64,000 bases of DNA from JAIVGV01 sp032229975 (GCA_032229975.1 JAVXVG010000018.1:13038-77037); one strand, 5' to 3'; counted from the first letter of the stretch, positions 18,161 through 26,835 are shown. The notes: a model not told the origin generated them from the sequence alone. Numbers and translations: made by a program.

Positions 18161-18243
18161 AAACGATGAAGTCGGAACGATGAGAGATGAAGTAAGAACA
18201 AACTGTCTTCACTTCATCTCTCATCGTTCCGACTTCATCGTTT
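18161..18243. repeat. 33-bp perfect inverted repeat of AACGATGA words
   Basis: The left arm 18161-18193 (starting AAACGATGAAGTCGGAACGA) and the right arm 18211-18243 are perfect complements over 33 bases with a 17-base loop. Each arm contains three overlapping word copies (AACGATGAAG, AACGATGAG, AGATGAAG). It fills the gap between two convergent genes; the right arm includes two bases of the stop codon of the PDZ gene on the - strand. Confidence 0.95.
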
Positions 18244-19255
18244 AATCATTCTTGCCCATCTTCACAGGTAGTTCGACGCGCCCTCCGTCGCGAATGACGG
18301 CGACCCGGACGATGCTGCCGGGCGCGGCGTGATGAATGTATGAGGCGAGACCATCGACGGTGCGGACAGGATTGCCGTCGAACTCCGTGACGATGTCGCC
18401 GCGCTTGAGACCCGCGATGTCCGCCGGTCTGTTTGTAACGACCCCGCCGAGCTGCACCCCGTAAAGATTCGTTCCCTCCACCGGCACGCGATCAAGATTA
18501 TCGATGCCCCAGTAGCCCGTTCCGTCCGGGGGCATGAACGCCTGCTGATCATAGTCGGCGGATGCGACGGTCGTCAGCCGCGTCGTGCGCACTTCGCCAT
18601 CGCGCGCATAGACGACCTCGACCGTCTTGCCGATGGTTGTGCGACGCAGCGTGTCGCGCATGTCCTCTTCGCTGTTGATGGTCTTGCCGTCGAAGCGTTG
18701 GATGAGATCGCCGTCGCGTAGTCCAGCGCGCTCGGCGGGCGTTCCCGGAAGCACTGCGTCGAGCAGCAGGCCCTCGCCGCGCACGTAGTCGAAGTCATCG
18801 ACGCCGATGAAGGAGCGCGACGCGAGCGGGATCGTGATGTGCGTGAGCGCGACGGAGCGTCTGACGTTCTTCATGATCGCCGCGCCGCCGCCCGATGCGC
18901 TCGCGATGATGAAGGCGATGAGCACCCACTTGAACCAACTCAAGCTCGATGCGCCGCCGCAGTGCGAGACGCGACGACCGCGTAGACTTGTTCGCGTGGC
19001 CCTCGCGGAGAGCATGGTTGTGGCCGGTGCGTTGATACCGAAGGTCTGCGCGCCGGGCTTCGCTGCGGACATGAGCGGCATCCCGTCGAGCCGCACGGTC
19101 TCAGTGTACTCGGCGATGCCTTCGCCGAGGCGGAAGCCGCACGCACGGCAGAAGCGCATCCCCGGCAAAAGTCCGGCGAGGCAACTGGGGCAGTTGTCGG
19201 TCGCGTGCGTGTTCATGCTCTCTGAATGGTTAGCGTATTCTGTTTCGGGTCTCAT
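18242..19255 (-). CDS. Zinc-ribbon, single-helix, double PDZ protein
   Basis: 337 residues from ATG 19255 (AAGGA 13 bases upstream); ATG 19216 is an alternative that still keeps the zinc ribbon. Order: zinc ribbon CPSCLAGLLPGMRFCRACGF (about 23-42), a disordered segment, one membrane helix (WFKWVLIAFIIASASGGGAA, about 107-126), PDZ-1 (GLLLDAVLPGTPAERAGLRDGD, about 160-240) and PDZ-2 (LGGVVTNRPADIAGLKRGD, about 255-335). No protease domain is present. It may be a membrane adaptor binding exposed C-termini outside the cytoplasm. Partners unknown. Confidence 0.87.
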   Translation of the reverse strand: MRPETEYANHSESMNTHATDNCPSCLAGLLPGMRFCRACGFRLGEGIAEYTETVRLDGMPLMSAAKPGAQTFGINAPATTMLSARATRTSLRGRRVSHCGGASSLSWFKWVLIAFIIASASGGGAAIMKNVRRSVALTHITIPLASRSFIGVDDFDYVRGEGLLLDAVLPGTPAERAGLRDGDLIQRFDGKTINSEEDMRDTLRRTTIGKTVEVVYARDGEVRTTRLTTVASADYDQQAFMPPDGTGYWGIDNLDRVPVEGTNLYGVQLGGVVTNRPADIAGLKRGDIVTEFDGNPVRTVDGLASYIHHAAPGSIVRVAVIRDGGRVELPVKMGKND

Positions 19256-19416
19256 GGGAGTTTGGATTCCTTAACTTCGTCTTAAACCGTGGGCGCAACT
19301 TTCTCGCGGGTCGTTGGTGCGCTCAATTATACGACGGGCGAGGCGTCGCGGTTGCAGATTGACGCGCGCCGACATAAACTCGCGCTCCAAATCCCGACGA
19401 AAGGTGCCGCCCACAA

Positions 19417-19638
19417 GTGGAAGTTACGAAAGCCCTCGCAGCCCTGCAACCGCTCTATGGCAAAGAGAACGTGGAGGTCGTCACGAAGGACGGCACGCGC
19501 GTGCGCGGTCTCGTCAAGAGCATGAAGACGACGCAGGCGCTCACGAAACCAAGCGTCAAGATTCAACGCGACGACGGCGAAGTCGTCAAGATCACCTTCG
19601 ACACGATCAGCGAGATCATCGATCACAACCTCTACTGA
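19417..19638 (+). CDS. Small LSm/SH3-like hypothetical protein
   Basis: 73 residues from GTG at 19417, preceded by AAAGGTG at 8 bases. After a short helix (TKALAALQPLYG) the sequence NVEVVTKDGTRVRGLVKSMK ... PSVKIQRDDGEVVKITFDTI alternates strands and turns as in a small five-stranded barrel (Sm-like or KOW/SH3-like). It could bind RNA, but no Sm1/Sm2 motif is complete. It is followed by the GCGGATTG-word and AATCGTGAAT-word stretch. Confidence 0.6.
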   Translation: MEVTKALAALQPLYGKENVEVVTKDGTRVRGLVKSMKTTQALTKPSVKIQRDDGEVVKITFDTISEIIDHNLY

Positions 19639-19639
19639 T

Positions 19640-19812
19640 CGCGGAATGCGGATTTCGGATTGCGGATTTGAAATCTGGAATTTGAGACTCTTCCCATTCG
19701 TCTTCATTCCACATTCAGCAATCGCACGCACAAGCTGCTCGCGTCCACGAGCGACAATTTGCGCTCACGATTTATGATTGACCATTGACCATTCACGATT
19801 CACGATTTACGT
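19640..19812. repeat. Word-repeat stretch (GCGGATTG and ATTCACGAT families)
   Basis: Two kinds of short tandem words lie back to back. At 19643-19680 there are AATGCGGATTTC / GGATTGCGGATTTG copies; the same word occurs inside the histidine kinase gene at 53911. At 19769-19812 there are TGATTGACCATTGACC and ATTCACGATTCACGATTTACG copies, related to 31683-31780 and 62243-62316. A long matching left arm is not visible here. Confidence 0.6.
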
Positions 19813-19830
19813 CTTTTCGCCCCACTCAGG

Positions 19831-19836
19831 TATAGT
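19831..19836 (+). promoter_or_regulatory. Candidate -10 element (TATAGT)
   Basis: TATAGT is close to the sigma70 -10 consensus in otherwise GC-rich DNA, just before the gene at 19849/19879. The -35 is unclear (TTTACG at 19806 would give a 19-base spacer). If used, the start at 19849 would be almost leaderless. Confidence 0.4.
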
Positions 19837-19848
19837 AAACGCGCGCGC

Positions 19849-20505
19849 GTGGGCGCGGGCTACGTCGCGCCGGAAGTTATGGAGAGAAATCCGGGCAACA
19901 GTTTCGAGGAGTTGGGCGGTCGCGTGGCAAGCGCGTGGCAGGAGTTGCGTCCGACGACGCGCACGATGCTTGAGCGCGCTTTGCAATCGCACGCGCCACG
20001 CGCGCCGCAGGGCGCGGGCTACGACGCGCGCTCCGAGATGGAGTTGAGTCGCCTGCTCACGGCATTAGACGAGCGCGCGCGCGAGGCGGGCGTGCAAATC
20101 TTGAGCGCGGAGCAGTCGCGCGAGTTGGTGCGCGTGGCTAACGCGTGCGCCTTCGTCCTGCGCACGGAGGCCCGCTCGGCTGAAGTCTTCGCGCAGCTTC
20201 TGGGCCGGGCCCTGAGCGCGCGCGATTACGCGCGTGTTGACGAGATCGCCGATACGCTCGCCTTGCGACTCGCGCCGAGTGAAATCTGTGAGCTGGCGCG
20301 CAACGACAACGTGGCCCTGCGCGCCATCGCACACGAAGCGCTCGCGCAGAAGCCCGTCTCCGTCCTCGTCGATCTGCTCGGCGATCCGGTCGATGCCCTC
20401 GTCGCACGCGACGCACTCGAAATTCAGGCGGACGACTACGACTCGGAAGAGGCCCGATGGATCGTCAGCACGCTCGAACGTGTGGATGAAGACGGCGACG
20501 ATTAA
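19849..20505 (+). CDS. HEAT-repeat-like hypothetical protein
   Basis: 218 residues from GTG 19849, or 208 from ATG 19879. All-helical and Ala/Glu/Leu/Arg-rich. The C-terminal half has short repeats such as LCELARNDNVALRAIAHEAL-type units (here ICELARNDNVALRAIAHEAL and VDLLGDPVDALVARDALE), like HEAT or leucine-rich-variant repeats. It resembles in style the larger protein at 30457-31668. No catalytic motif. A strong terminator follows. Confidence 0.65.
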   Translation: MGAGYVAPEVMERNPGNSFEELGGRVASAWQELRPTTRTMLERALQSHAPRAPQGAGYDARSEMELSRLLTALDERAREAGVQILSAEQSRELVRVANACAFVLRTEARSAEVFAQLLGRALSARDYARVDEIADTLALRLAPSEICELARNDNVALRAIAHEALAQKPVSVLVDLLGDPVDALVARDALEIQADDYDSEEARWIVSTLERVDEDGDD

Positions 20506-20561
20506 CAATCGCGCGGATGAAACTAACGACGCGCAGCGCGAGATACATAAAGACATAAAGT

Positions 20562-20606
20562 GAGAGGGGCACGACTTGGCGTCGTGCCCCTCTCGCTTTG
20601 TGCTTT
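20562..20606. terminator. Terminator between convergent genes
   Basis: GAGAGGGGCACGAC pairs perfectly with GTCGTGCCCCTCTC (ending 20594) over a 5-base loop, followed by GCTTTGTGCTTT. It lies between the HEAT-like gene (+) and ispH (-). Confidence 0.88.
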
Positions 20607-20622
20607 AGATCATCGCCGACGT

Positions 20623-21492
20623 TCAGACCGCTACCGCCTCCGTCTCCTGTGTCGCGCCGATCTCTTTGAGACGCGCGACGACCTGCTCGATGAGCCAGTT
20701 GGGCGTCGATGCTCCGGCGGTGACGCCGACGCGTCGCGCGCCGCGCACGTCCTCTGCGTCGATCTCTTCCGGCGTCTCGATGAGGAAACTTCGCGTGCAC
20801 TGCTCCTCGCAGACCGAGAGCAGCTTGATGCTGTTCGACGAATGCTTGCCACCGATGATGTAGAAAGCATCGACGTGGCCGGCGAGCGAGCGCGCAGCAT
20901 CTTGACGGTCGCGCGTCGCCGAACAGATCGTGTTAATGATCTGCGGCTCTGCATCGGCATGCGCGCGCACGGCGTCAGCCGCTTCAAGAAATGTCGAGAG
21001 CTTGATGGTCGTCTGCGAGACGACGAGCGGAGCGTGCAACAGTGGAAGTCCGGCCACCTCCGACGCATCGCGCACGACATGCGTGTTGTTCGGCGCGTAG
21101 CCCTTCACGCCGATCATCTCCGGGTGATCGGGGTTGCCGACGACCACGACATCGCGCCCTTCTTCGGCGGCACGCTCGGCGAGCTTCTGCACCTTCGTCA
21201 CGAACGGGCAGGTCGCATCAACAACTCGCTCCGCGCGTGCTTCTAACTCGCGCTGCACTTCGGGCGTGACGCCGTGCGCGCGTATGACTGCGGTCACACC
21301 TGCGCCGACCTGCGCGGGCTCTTCGATGGTGCGCACGCCTCCGGCCGCGAGTCGCCCGATCTCTTGCGTGTTGTGAATGAGTGGCCCCAGAGTGCGCACG
21401 GTCGCGCCCTCGTGAAGAGCCTCTTCCACCATCTGCACTGCGCGCTCGACGCCAAAGCAGAACCCGTACTCTTCAGCCAAGAGAACCTGCAT
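20623..21492 (-). CDS. ispH: 4-hydroxy-3-methylbut-2-enyl diphosphate reductase
   Basis: 289 residues from the ATG at 21492 (a TTG precedes it in frame; GAGG lies about 6 bases before the latter). IspH is the last enzyme of the MEP isoprenoid pathway, reducing HMBPP to IPP and DMAPP with a 4Fe-4S cluster. The three cluster cysteines are visible: GFCFGV at residue 12, DATCPF in the middle and NTICSATRDRQ. IRAHGV and GGKHSSNS match the conserved His and substrate-binding Ser/Asn positions. Length is near the usual 310. Encoded alone. Confidence 0.97.
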   Translation of the reverse strand: MQVLLAEEYGFCFGVERAVQMVEEALHEGATVRTLGPLIHNTQEIGRLAAGGVRTIEEPAQVGAGVTAVIRAHGVTPEVQRELEARAERVVDATCPFVTKVQKLAERAAEEGRDVVVVGNPDHPEMIGVKGYAPNNTHVVRDASEVAGLPLLHAPLVVSQTTIKLSTFLEAADAVRAHADAEPQIINTICSATRDRQDAARSLAGHVDAFYIIGGKHSSNSIKLLSVCEEQCTRSFLIETPEEIDAEDVRGARRVGVTAGASTPNWLIEQVVARLKEIGATQETEAVAV

Positions 21493-21524
21493 CAATTACC
21501 TCGATTGCGAAAGGAGAGAATTTA

Positions 21525-21597
21525 CTCATTGATTCATTTAGCCATTGACTCATTTGAAATCAATGAATCAATGAGATAATGATTCAATGAATCAATC
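21525..21597. repeat. AATCAATGA-word hairpin
   Basis: CTCATTGATTCATT (21525-21538) pairs perfectly with AATGAATCAATGAG (21562-21575) over a 23-base loop that itself contains ATTGACTCATTTGAAATC. A further right-hand copy, TGATTCAATGAATCAATCC, extends to 21597. Very AT-rich against its surroundings. It lies between the small hypothetical gene and ispH, both on the - strand. Confidence 0.85.
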
Positions 21598-21615
21598 CTC
21601 TCCATTCCGCAATTC

Positions 21616-21900
21616 TTAAATTGTCTCTGCGCCGGTCGCCGTCGCATCGGCGGTCGTCGTGTGTGTTGTGTCGCGTCGTCGTTGCCATTCTTCGCGCAAG
21701 TGGTCGCCGCCGCCGAGCGCCTCGTCGATCCATTCCAGATTCTTCTCGGCGAAGCAGCGCACGCCGCCCCAGACGTTCTTCTCGAACTCGCCGAGTTGGT
21801 GCGCCACATCTTTCGGGAAGATAGCGAACGAGGCGTCGCAGAAGAAACGCCAGATGTCTTTCAGGCTGTCGCCCGTGTTGTATCGCGGATCGTTGTTCAT
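21616..21900 (-). CDS. Small conserved-looking hypothetical protein
   Basis: 94 residues. GGAGG lies 11 bases before the ATG at 21900. The body MNNDPRYNTGDSLKDIWRFF ... FAIFPKDVAHQLGEFEKNVW is compact and rich in aromatic residues, with a Thr-rich hydrophilic tail. I know no function; the evenly distributed, non-biased composition argues that it is a real gene. Confidence 0.7.
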   Translation of the reverse strand: MNNDPRYNTGDSLKDIWRFFCDASFAIFPKDVAHQLGEFEKNVWGGVRCFAEKNLEWIDEALGGGDHLREEWQRRRDTTHTTTADATATGAETI

Positions 21901-22007
21901 TTAAATCGAAACCTCCTTTGAACTATACGGTCGCACGCCCGCGCGCGTTCCACATTGTACGCAGCCGCGAGCCAAACCGCCAAAGGCGGACGTGCCAGAA
22001 ACCCTTT

Positions 22008-24896
22008 TTACAAGACTTCGTCCGTTCGCACGGGCTCGCGCAAGATGCCTCGCGCCGCTTCGGACGCAACGCGCGCGGCTGCCGTGTGGCTCGCGCGCAA
22101 GTTTCCGATCTGCAAGAGCGACTCGCCGGTGCGCGAGAGCAGGCGGAAGAGATCGCCCTCTTCGGCGCGCGTCTCGCGCACGAGCGTCGCCCAAGTTTCG
22201 CCGCGCGCCCAACGCGCCACCGCCGCCGCCGCAGAGAAGTTGAACTCTTCAGCAGGCTCTAGCTCCTGCTCCCACTCCGCGCTCGCCACGTCGAACGCGA
22301 TCCGCTCAAATTCGGAGAGCGCGCCGACGAGCGCATCATCGAGTTCCAACTGGCCGAAGTCGCGATCCGGATCGGCAGCGAGCGCGGCGACTATTCCGGC
22401 GGCGCGCGGCGCGTCGAGCTTGTCGAACAACTTTCTCTCAATCGCCTCGCCGACAAGGAGCGGTCTGTCGAGCCTGAGATCGGCGAGCCAGCGACCGCGC
22501 TCCGTGACGCGCTCGCGCGCATAGTCGAGATAGCCGAAGCGCGCGAGCACGAGCGCGCGCCGCTCGAAGGGCCGCCACACCTCGCCGCGCAAAACTTCCG
22601 CGCGCCGCTCCATCTGTTCGACCGTCGCCGCTTCCTGCACCACAGACCACAGCGCGTCATGACAAAGCGTGCGCTCCGCATCACTCAATACGACGCGCTT
22701 CTCGCCTCGCTTGACGGTCTTGCTCGATCCAACATCCGCGCGCGCCGTGCCGGTCAACTCGTCCATCAGATCGTTGATGAGCGTGACGGCTTCATCGGAT
22801 TGCGCGCGCGCATCTCTCAGTCGCGGCTCCTGCATGAGCGTTGCGCGCCCCGCGTGCGCGTCTGCAAACGCGGCGTCGCGCGCGTTCTCCGTACGCGGAT
22901 AAATTTCTTCATAGACGCGACCGACGCGGTCGAGCGAGACGTTCGCGCGCCGGCCATCTTCGCGCACGCCGACGAAGCTGCCCTCACGCCGCTCTGTGAC
23001 GAAGACGAGGCGTCGGCTGTTGCGACCTACACCGACGACGCGACCGGGCACGACCGTCTCGTCGAGCCACGTCAAATAAACTTCAAAGCGCGTGTGCGGC
23101 ACGCCGGTTAGCAATCGATCACGCGCGCTCGCTAGACGTTCGAGACCGCGCGCGACTTCGGGCGAGAGATCACAGCCCGCCTCGCGCAATTTGTCTGCGA
23201 TGCGTCGCTCCGCGTCGTCGCGCTCGCGCTCCAAGCGCACGATGCGATCCAGAGTTTCGCGGTGCGCGAAGCTGCGCGAGACGATCTCGCGGACGTGCGC
23301 GAAGTCGCCGTAAGCATCGAGCAGATTAAGAAGCGTCGTGTAGGTGGCCCTAAACTGACTCTCAAGCGGTTCGGGCGGCGACTGCAAGAGCGCGGCGAGC
23401 TTCTGCGGCTCTTGATGCATTCCCGGCGCGGCGACGATGAAGCCGACGCGGTCGCGGCTGCGACGACCGGCCCTTCCCGTCATCTGCTGCAACTCCGACG
23501 AAGTGAGCGAACGCCAGCCGCGCCCCGTGCGCGCGTCAACGTTCGAGACGACGACCGTGCGCGCCGGAAAATCTACTCCGGCGGCAACGGTCGCGGTTGC
23601 GAAGATCGCATCGAGCAATCCGGCAGCCATCAACTTTTCGACGGCGAGTTTCCATGCCGGAAGGTGGCCCGCGTGATGCGAGGCGACGCCGCCACGCGCG
23701 ACCACTTCGAGATGACGGTGCTTGCGAACTTCCGGGTGTTGTTCGACGAACTCACTGAGGAACGCGCGTCGCGCCTCGCGCCGTCGTGGATCGCTGTCGC
23801 GTCGGCCCAAGCCTGCTTCCGTCGCTGCCTCGTCGCATCGTTTGCGAGTTGGCAGAAAGACGATGGCCGGAAGTAGATCGTATGCGCCGAGCGCGGTGAG
23901 CAAGGAGGCGGGCGGCATCTCCGGCAAGTTCATCCGGCCCGTTCGCGTCTCGCGTCGCACGCCGCCGAAGCGCGAGTGTGATTGATCGCGTCGCGCGCTG
24001 GCGTGTTGCAGGAAGTTCGCGATCTCGTGATTGAACTTTCCCGCTTCGTCGTAGAGCGGCGCAAGTTGTCCTTCCGGATAGAGGAACGCAGCACGCAAGG
24101 GTACAGGTCGCGCGCCGGGGCGAGAGACGACCGCGCAGCGCACGCCGCGCACCTCTTCCATCCACGCAGCAAACTCCGAAGCGTTGCCGACCGTCGCTGA
24201 GAGCAGAAGCATACGCACGCGCGGCGGCGTCAAGATGATCGCCTCTTCCCAGACGTGCCCGCGTTCTTCGTCCGCGAGGTAGTGCGCTTCGTCGAGGATG
24301 ACGAGATCGGCACGGAGTTGTCTGCCTTCGCGCATCGCGTCGAAGAGTTGGTTGCGATAGACCTCTGTCGTGCCGACGACGAGCGGGGCTTCGCCGTTCT
24401 CTTTGCGATCACCTGTGAGGATGCCGACGTTCTCAGGGCCGAAGGCTTCGGAGAACTCGTGATACTTCGAGTTGGTCAGAGCCTTCAAGGGGCTCGTGTA
24501 CCAAGCGCGTTTTCCTTCGGCGATGAGTCGTCTGATCTCTTCGCGCGCGATCCAAGTCTTGCCGCTTCCCGTGGGCGCGGTCACTAACACGTCTTCGTGT
24601 TCGAGCGCGGCGAGGGCTTCGAGTTGAAAGGGATCGGGCTTGAAGGGCGCGGGCTCAGGCGTGCCGATGCCTTCGAGCAGGCGACGCACGTCGCGCCCTC
24701 GCAAGGCGCGCAGAGCCGTGCGCTCGACCGAGTCGCCCGCGTCGTTCGACAGCGCGCGCGTGTTGTGGACATCGGCGCGTCGCGCGTCACCTTGATGACG
24801 CGTGCGTCCGCCGCCGACGCTGCTACCATTGCGTCCGCCGTGCCCGCGCCGCCCACCGCTCGCGCTGCCTCGTCCCCCGCCTCCTTTGCGTGGCAT
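22008..24896 (-). CDS. Ski2/Mtr4-like DEAH-box RNA helicase
   Basis: 962 residues. The first 50 residues are Gly/Arg/Ser-rich and probably disordered, like RGG RNA-binding tails. Motor core: Q-region PDPFQLEAL, Walker A APTGSGKTW (about 105-113), SPLKALTNSKY, TGD motif, GTTEVYR, DEAHYL (motif II), LSATVGN (motif III), VFLPTRKRCDE, then GVDFPARTVV and QMTGRAGRRSRD (motif VI). The C-terminal 400 residues are helical, as in Ski2-like helicases (HelY/Mtr4). It likely unwinds structured RNA during decay. No ribosome-binding site is evident at this start; an internal one is possible. Confidence 0.92.
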   Translation of the reverse strand: MPRKGGGGRGSASGGRRGHGGRNGSSVGGGRTRHQGDARRADVHNTRALSNDAGDSVERTALRALRGRDVRRLLEGIGTPEPAPFKPDPFQLEALAALEHEDVLVTAPTGSGKTWIAREEIRRLIAEGKRAWYTSPLKALTNSKYHEFSEAFGPENVGILTGDRKENGEAPLVVGTTEVYRNQLFDAMREGRQLRADLVILDEAHYLADEERGHVWEEAIILTPPRVRMLLLSATVGNASEFAAWMEEVRGVRCAVVSRPGARPVPLRAAFLYPEGQLAPLYDEAGKFNHEIANFLQHASARRDQSHSRFGGVRRETRTGRMNLPEMPPASLLTALGAYDLLPAIVFLPTRKRCDEAATEAGLGRRDSDPRRREARRAFLSEFVEQHPEVRKHRHLEVVARGGVASHHAGHLPAWKLAVEKLMAAGLLDAIFATATVAAGVDFPARTVVVSNVDARTGRGWRSLTSSELQQMTGRAGRRSRDRVGFIVAAPGMHQEPQKLAALLQSPPEPLESQFRATYTTLLNLLDAYGDFAHVREIVSRSFAHRETLDRIVRLERERDDAERRIADKLREAGCDLSPEVARGLERLASARDRLLTGVPHTRFEVYLTWLDETVVPGRVVGVGRNSRRLVFVTERREGSFVGVREDGRRANVSLDRVGRVYEEIYPRTENARDAAFADAHAGRATLMQEPRLRDARAQSDEAVTLINDLMDELTGTARADVGSSKTVKRGEKRVVLSDAERTLCHDALWSVVQEAATVEQMERRAEVLRGEVWRPFERRALVLARFGYLDYARERVTERGRWLADLRLDRPLLVGEAIERKLFDKLDAPRAAGIVAALAADPDRDFGQLELDDALVGALSEFERIAFDVASAEWEQELEPAEEFNFSAAAAVARWARGETWATLVRETRAEEGDLFRLLSRTGESLLQIGNLRASHTAAARVASEAARGILREPVRTDEVL

Positions 24897-25063
24897 AATG
24901 GAATCATTAAACCACAGCTACGGCCGAAACTTTTACGGGCGCGATATCTTTCAAGGCGCGCCCGCAACGTTCCGCGACGCCGGAACGTCTAAATACTTTG
25001 CAAGGGCACGCACGCCGCACTCATTTATTTTAACTTCGTGCGGCGCGTGTTGGGTGAAAGTTG

Positions 25064-26149
25064 ATGGCGGATATTTTTCAGACGCACGAAGAGTTAGGGA
25101 TTGACGCTGAACAACGCGCGCGCACGTTTACGCGTTGGCTCGGCGGCTCGGTCGTCGCGCACGCGCTGTTGTTCGCGGCGTTCGTTTATATCCCTGTCCT
25201 TCACGATACATTCTCACTCGCGAACGAGCTGTCGGGCTTTCGCGTCGTGAGCAAGGATTACGAGAAGACGAAAGTTTACGAGCGCGCGACGATCATCAAT
25301 CTCGCCGCGCAGCAACTCTATTATCCGGCGGGCTTCTTCGATGCGTCGCAGCCCGTCGTCTCGTCGCCCGACGATCCGAAGTTCATCGCTGCGGTCAACC
25401 CGAAGCCCGCGCCGACGCCTCGGCCCGTGCGCGTGAGAGTAAAGCCGACGCCTTCGCCGACACCTGTCGCGGCGGAAGAGACTGCGAAGAATACTTCGGA
25501 CAAGTCCAAGCCTAATGCTTCGCCATCGCCCGCCGCGTCGCCCGCGCAGCCGCAGACGCCGGAAGAGGCGGAGCGACTCGCGAAGGAAGCGAACGTCGAG
25601 GCCTTCCCAGAGATCAACACGAAGCCTTTCGAGGATTTGCTCGCGGAGGCCAAGAAGAAGAAGGACGCGGGCAAGATCGATCTCAAAGGTACGCTCGACA
25701 TCTCAGCCGAAGGCGACAGGCAGGACGACGGCCACATCGCCAACCTGCACATCACAGGCGAGTCGGCGAGCAACGAGGAGTTGCACGCGTTGGCGAGCGC
25801 GTTCATCGGGGCTCTGAGCGATAGTCAGGCCCTTGCCGCACTCAAAGGCACGCGACACATACGTCTGAAAGTTTGGCTCGACGACAAACAGCTTTCGGTG
25901 CGCGTGCTGACCGAGACGGCCACCGCCGACGAGGCTGCGCGCCTCACCAATGGATACAACCTGCTGCTGCTCGCGGGCGCGATGAAGAAGAAGGGACAGG
26001 ACGAGGAAGCGATCTTCAAAAACCTCAAGCTCAGAAACGACGCGCAACAGATCACGCTCACCTTCGATATGCCACGCGCCGACGCGGGCGCACTCGTCAC
26101 GAAGCTGACGGCGAAGAATCAGACTCCGCCACCGACGCCCGGCGAGTAA
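25064..26149 (+). CDS. Membrane-anchored Pro-rich protein (TonB/TolA-like layout)
   Basis: 361 residues from ATG 25064 (TTG at 25061 is in frame just before). One N-terminal membrane helix (WLGGSVVAHALLFAAFVYI, about 26-44), the inside-out topology of TonB/TolA. Then a strand-rich segment, a Pro/Thr/Ser/Ala spacer (about 110-175, KPAPTPRPVRVRVKPTPSPT), and a C-terminal domain starting around GKIDLKGTLDISAEGDRQDD with the feel of a periplasmic alpha/beta module. The C-terminus does not carry an obvious TonB signature. Role in envelope energy transduction is inference from layout. Confidence 0.75.
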   Translation: MADIFQTHEELGIDAEQRARTFTRWLGGSVVAHALLFAAFVYIPVLHDTFSLANELSGFRVVSKDYEKTKVYERATIINLAAQQLYYPAGFFDASQPVVSSPDDPKFIAAVNPKPAPTPRPVRVRVKPTPSPTPVAAEETAKNTSDKSKPNASPSPAASPAQPQTPEEAERLAKEANVEAFPEINTKPFEDLLAEAKKKKDAGKIDLKGTLDISAEGDRQDDGHIANLHITGESASNEELHALASAFIGALSDSQALAALKGTRHIRLKVWLDDKQLSVRVLTETATADEAARLTNGYNLLLLAGAMKKKGQDEEAIFKNLKLRNDAQQITLTFDMPRADAGALVTKLTAKNQTPPPTPGE

Positions 26150-26227
26150 GACCATGCGCCGCACATCGAATGAGAACGACCCGCGCGATTTCAAAACCCG
26201 CGCGACGTGAGTTAAACTAGACGACGG

Positions 26228-26608
26228 ATGAGAGGCAAGTCTCACAGACAGCAAACGCGCACGCCGACGCCCACGCCGCAGATCGTTTTGAGCGCGCTCG
26301 TCGGCTCGCTCGTCGTCTGCGCCACGCTCGGCGCGGCGAATGCGCCCGCGCGCACAGTCTCTCAGTATGCGGGCGTCGCGCTCGTTCGGGCCTCCTCGGT
26401 CTTCCAATCGCAGACGCACGCGCGACACATCGTTCACGTGCGCGCCGCGCGTGTGGCTGTCGAGCGCACTAATCGTTCGGACACGCTCTCGGCGCAGGCC
26501 CTCTCACATCTCATCGCCTCTTCGAGCGGCAAGCAGTTTTCGCACGCGCCCGGAATGTCGCGCGAGCAGTCTGGAAATCTCCTGCCTCAGAATTTAGCCC
26601 TTCCCTGA
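26228..26608 (+). CDS. Possible small secreted protein
   Basis: 126 residues. A hydrophobic stretch (IVLSALVGSLVVCATLGAAN, about 19-38) after a basic, Thr/Pro-rich N-terminus could be an export signal or anchor. The rest is low-complexity and has no family. No strong ribosome-binding site. It may be real because no other frame in the region is better, but it could be a chance frame. Confidence 0.35.
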   Translation: MRGKSHRQQTRTPTPTPQIVLSALVGSLVVCATLGAANAPARTVSQYAGVALVRASSVFQSQTHARHIVHVRAARVAVERTNRSDTLSAQALSHLIASSSGKQFSHAPGMSREQSGNLLPQNLALP

Positions 26609-26641
26609 AAGCACGCGCGGTCGCGGTCGCCGAAAAGGGTC

Positions 26642-26702
26642 GTGTCCTAATTTGAAAATCTTAGCCCGATAACTGCTGGCCTTTATTTTCAAATTAGGAC
26701 AC
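26642..26702. repeat. 18-bp perfect AT-rich inverted repeat upstream of secA
   Basis: GTGTCCTAATTTGAAAAT (26642-26659) and ATTTTCAAATTAGGACAC (26685-26702) are perfect complements with a 25-base loop. The AT content is far above the flanks. It is not a terminator by T-tract, and it is not made of tandem words. It lies 133 bases before the secA start and could be an operator, a leader hairpin or a mobile-element end. The rest of 26609-26835 shows no gene. Confidence 0.9.
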
Positions 26703-26835
26703 TACTCGAAAAGCGACTCGCTTGCCCCGTGCATCCACGCTCACATAAAATTGCACGTTCGCGGCTGTGTGTGCGCGTTCGTGCGTCGTGGCGGCAGAGT
26801 TTGCCGCGCGTCTCTTACCGGGGAAGGATGAAGCA

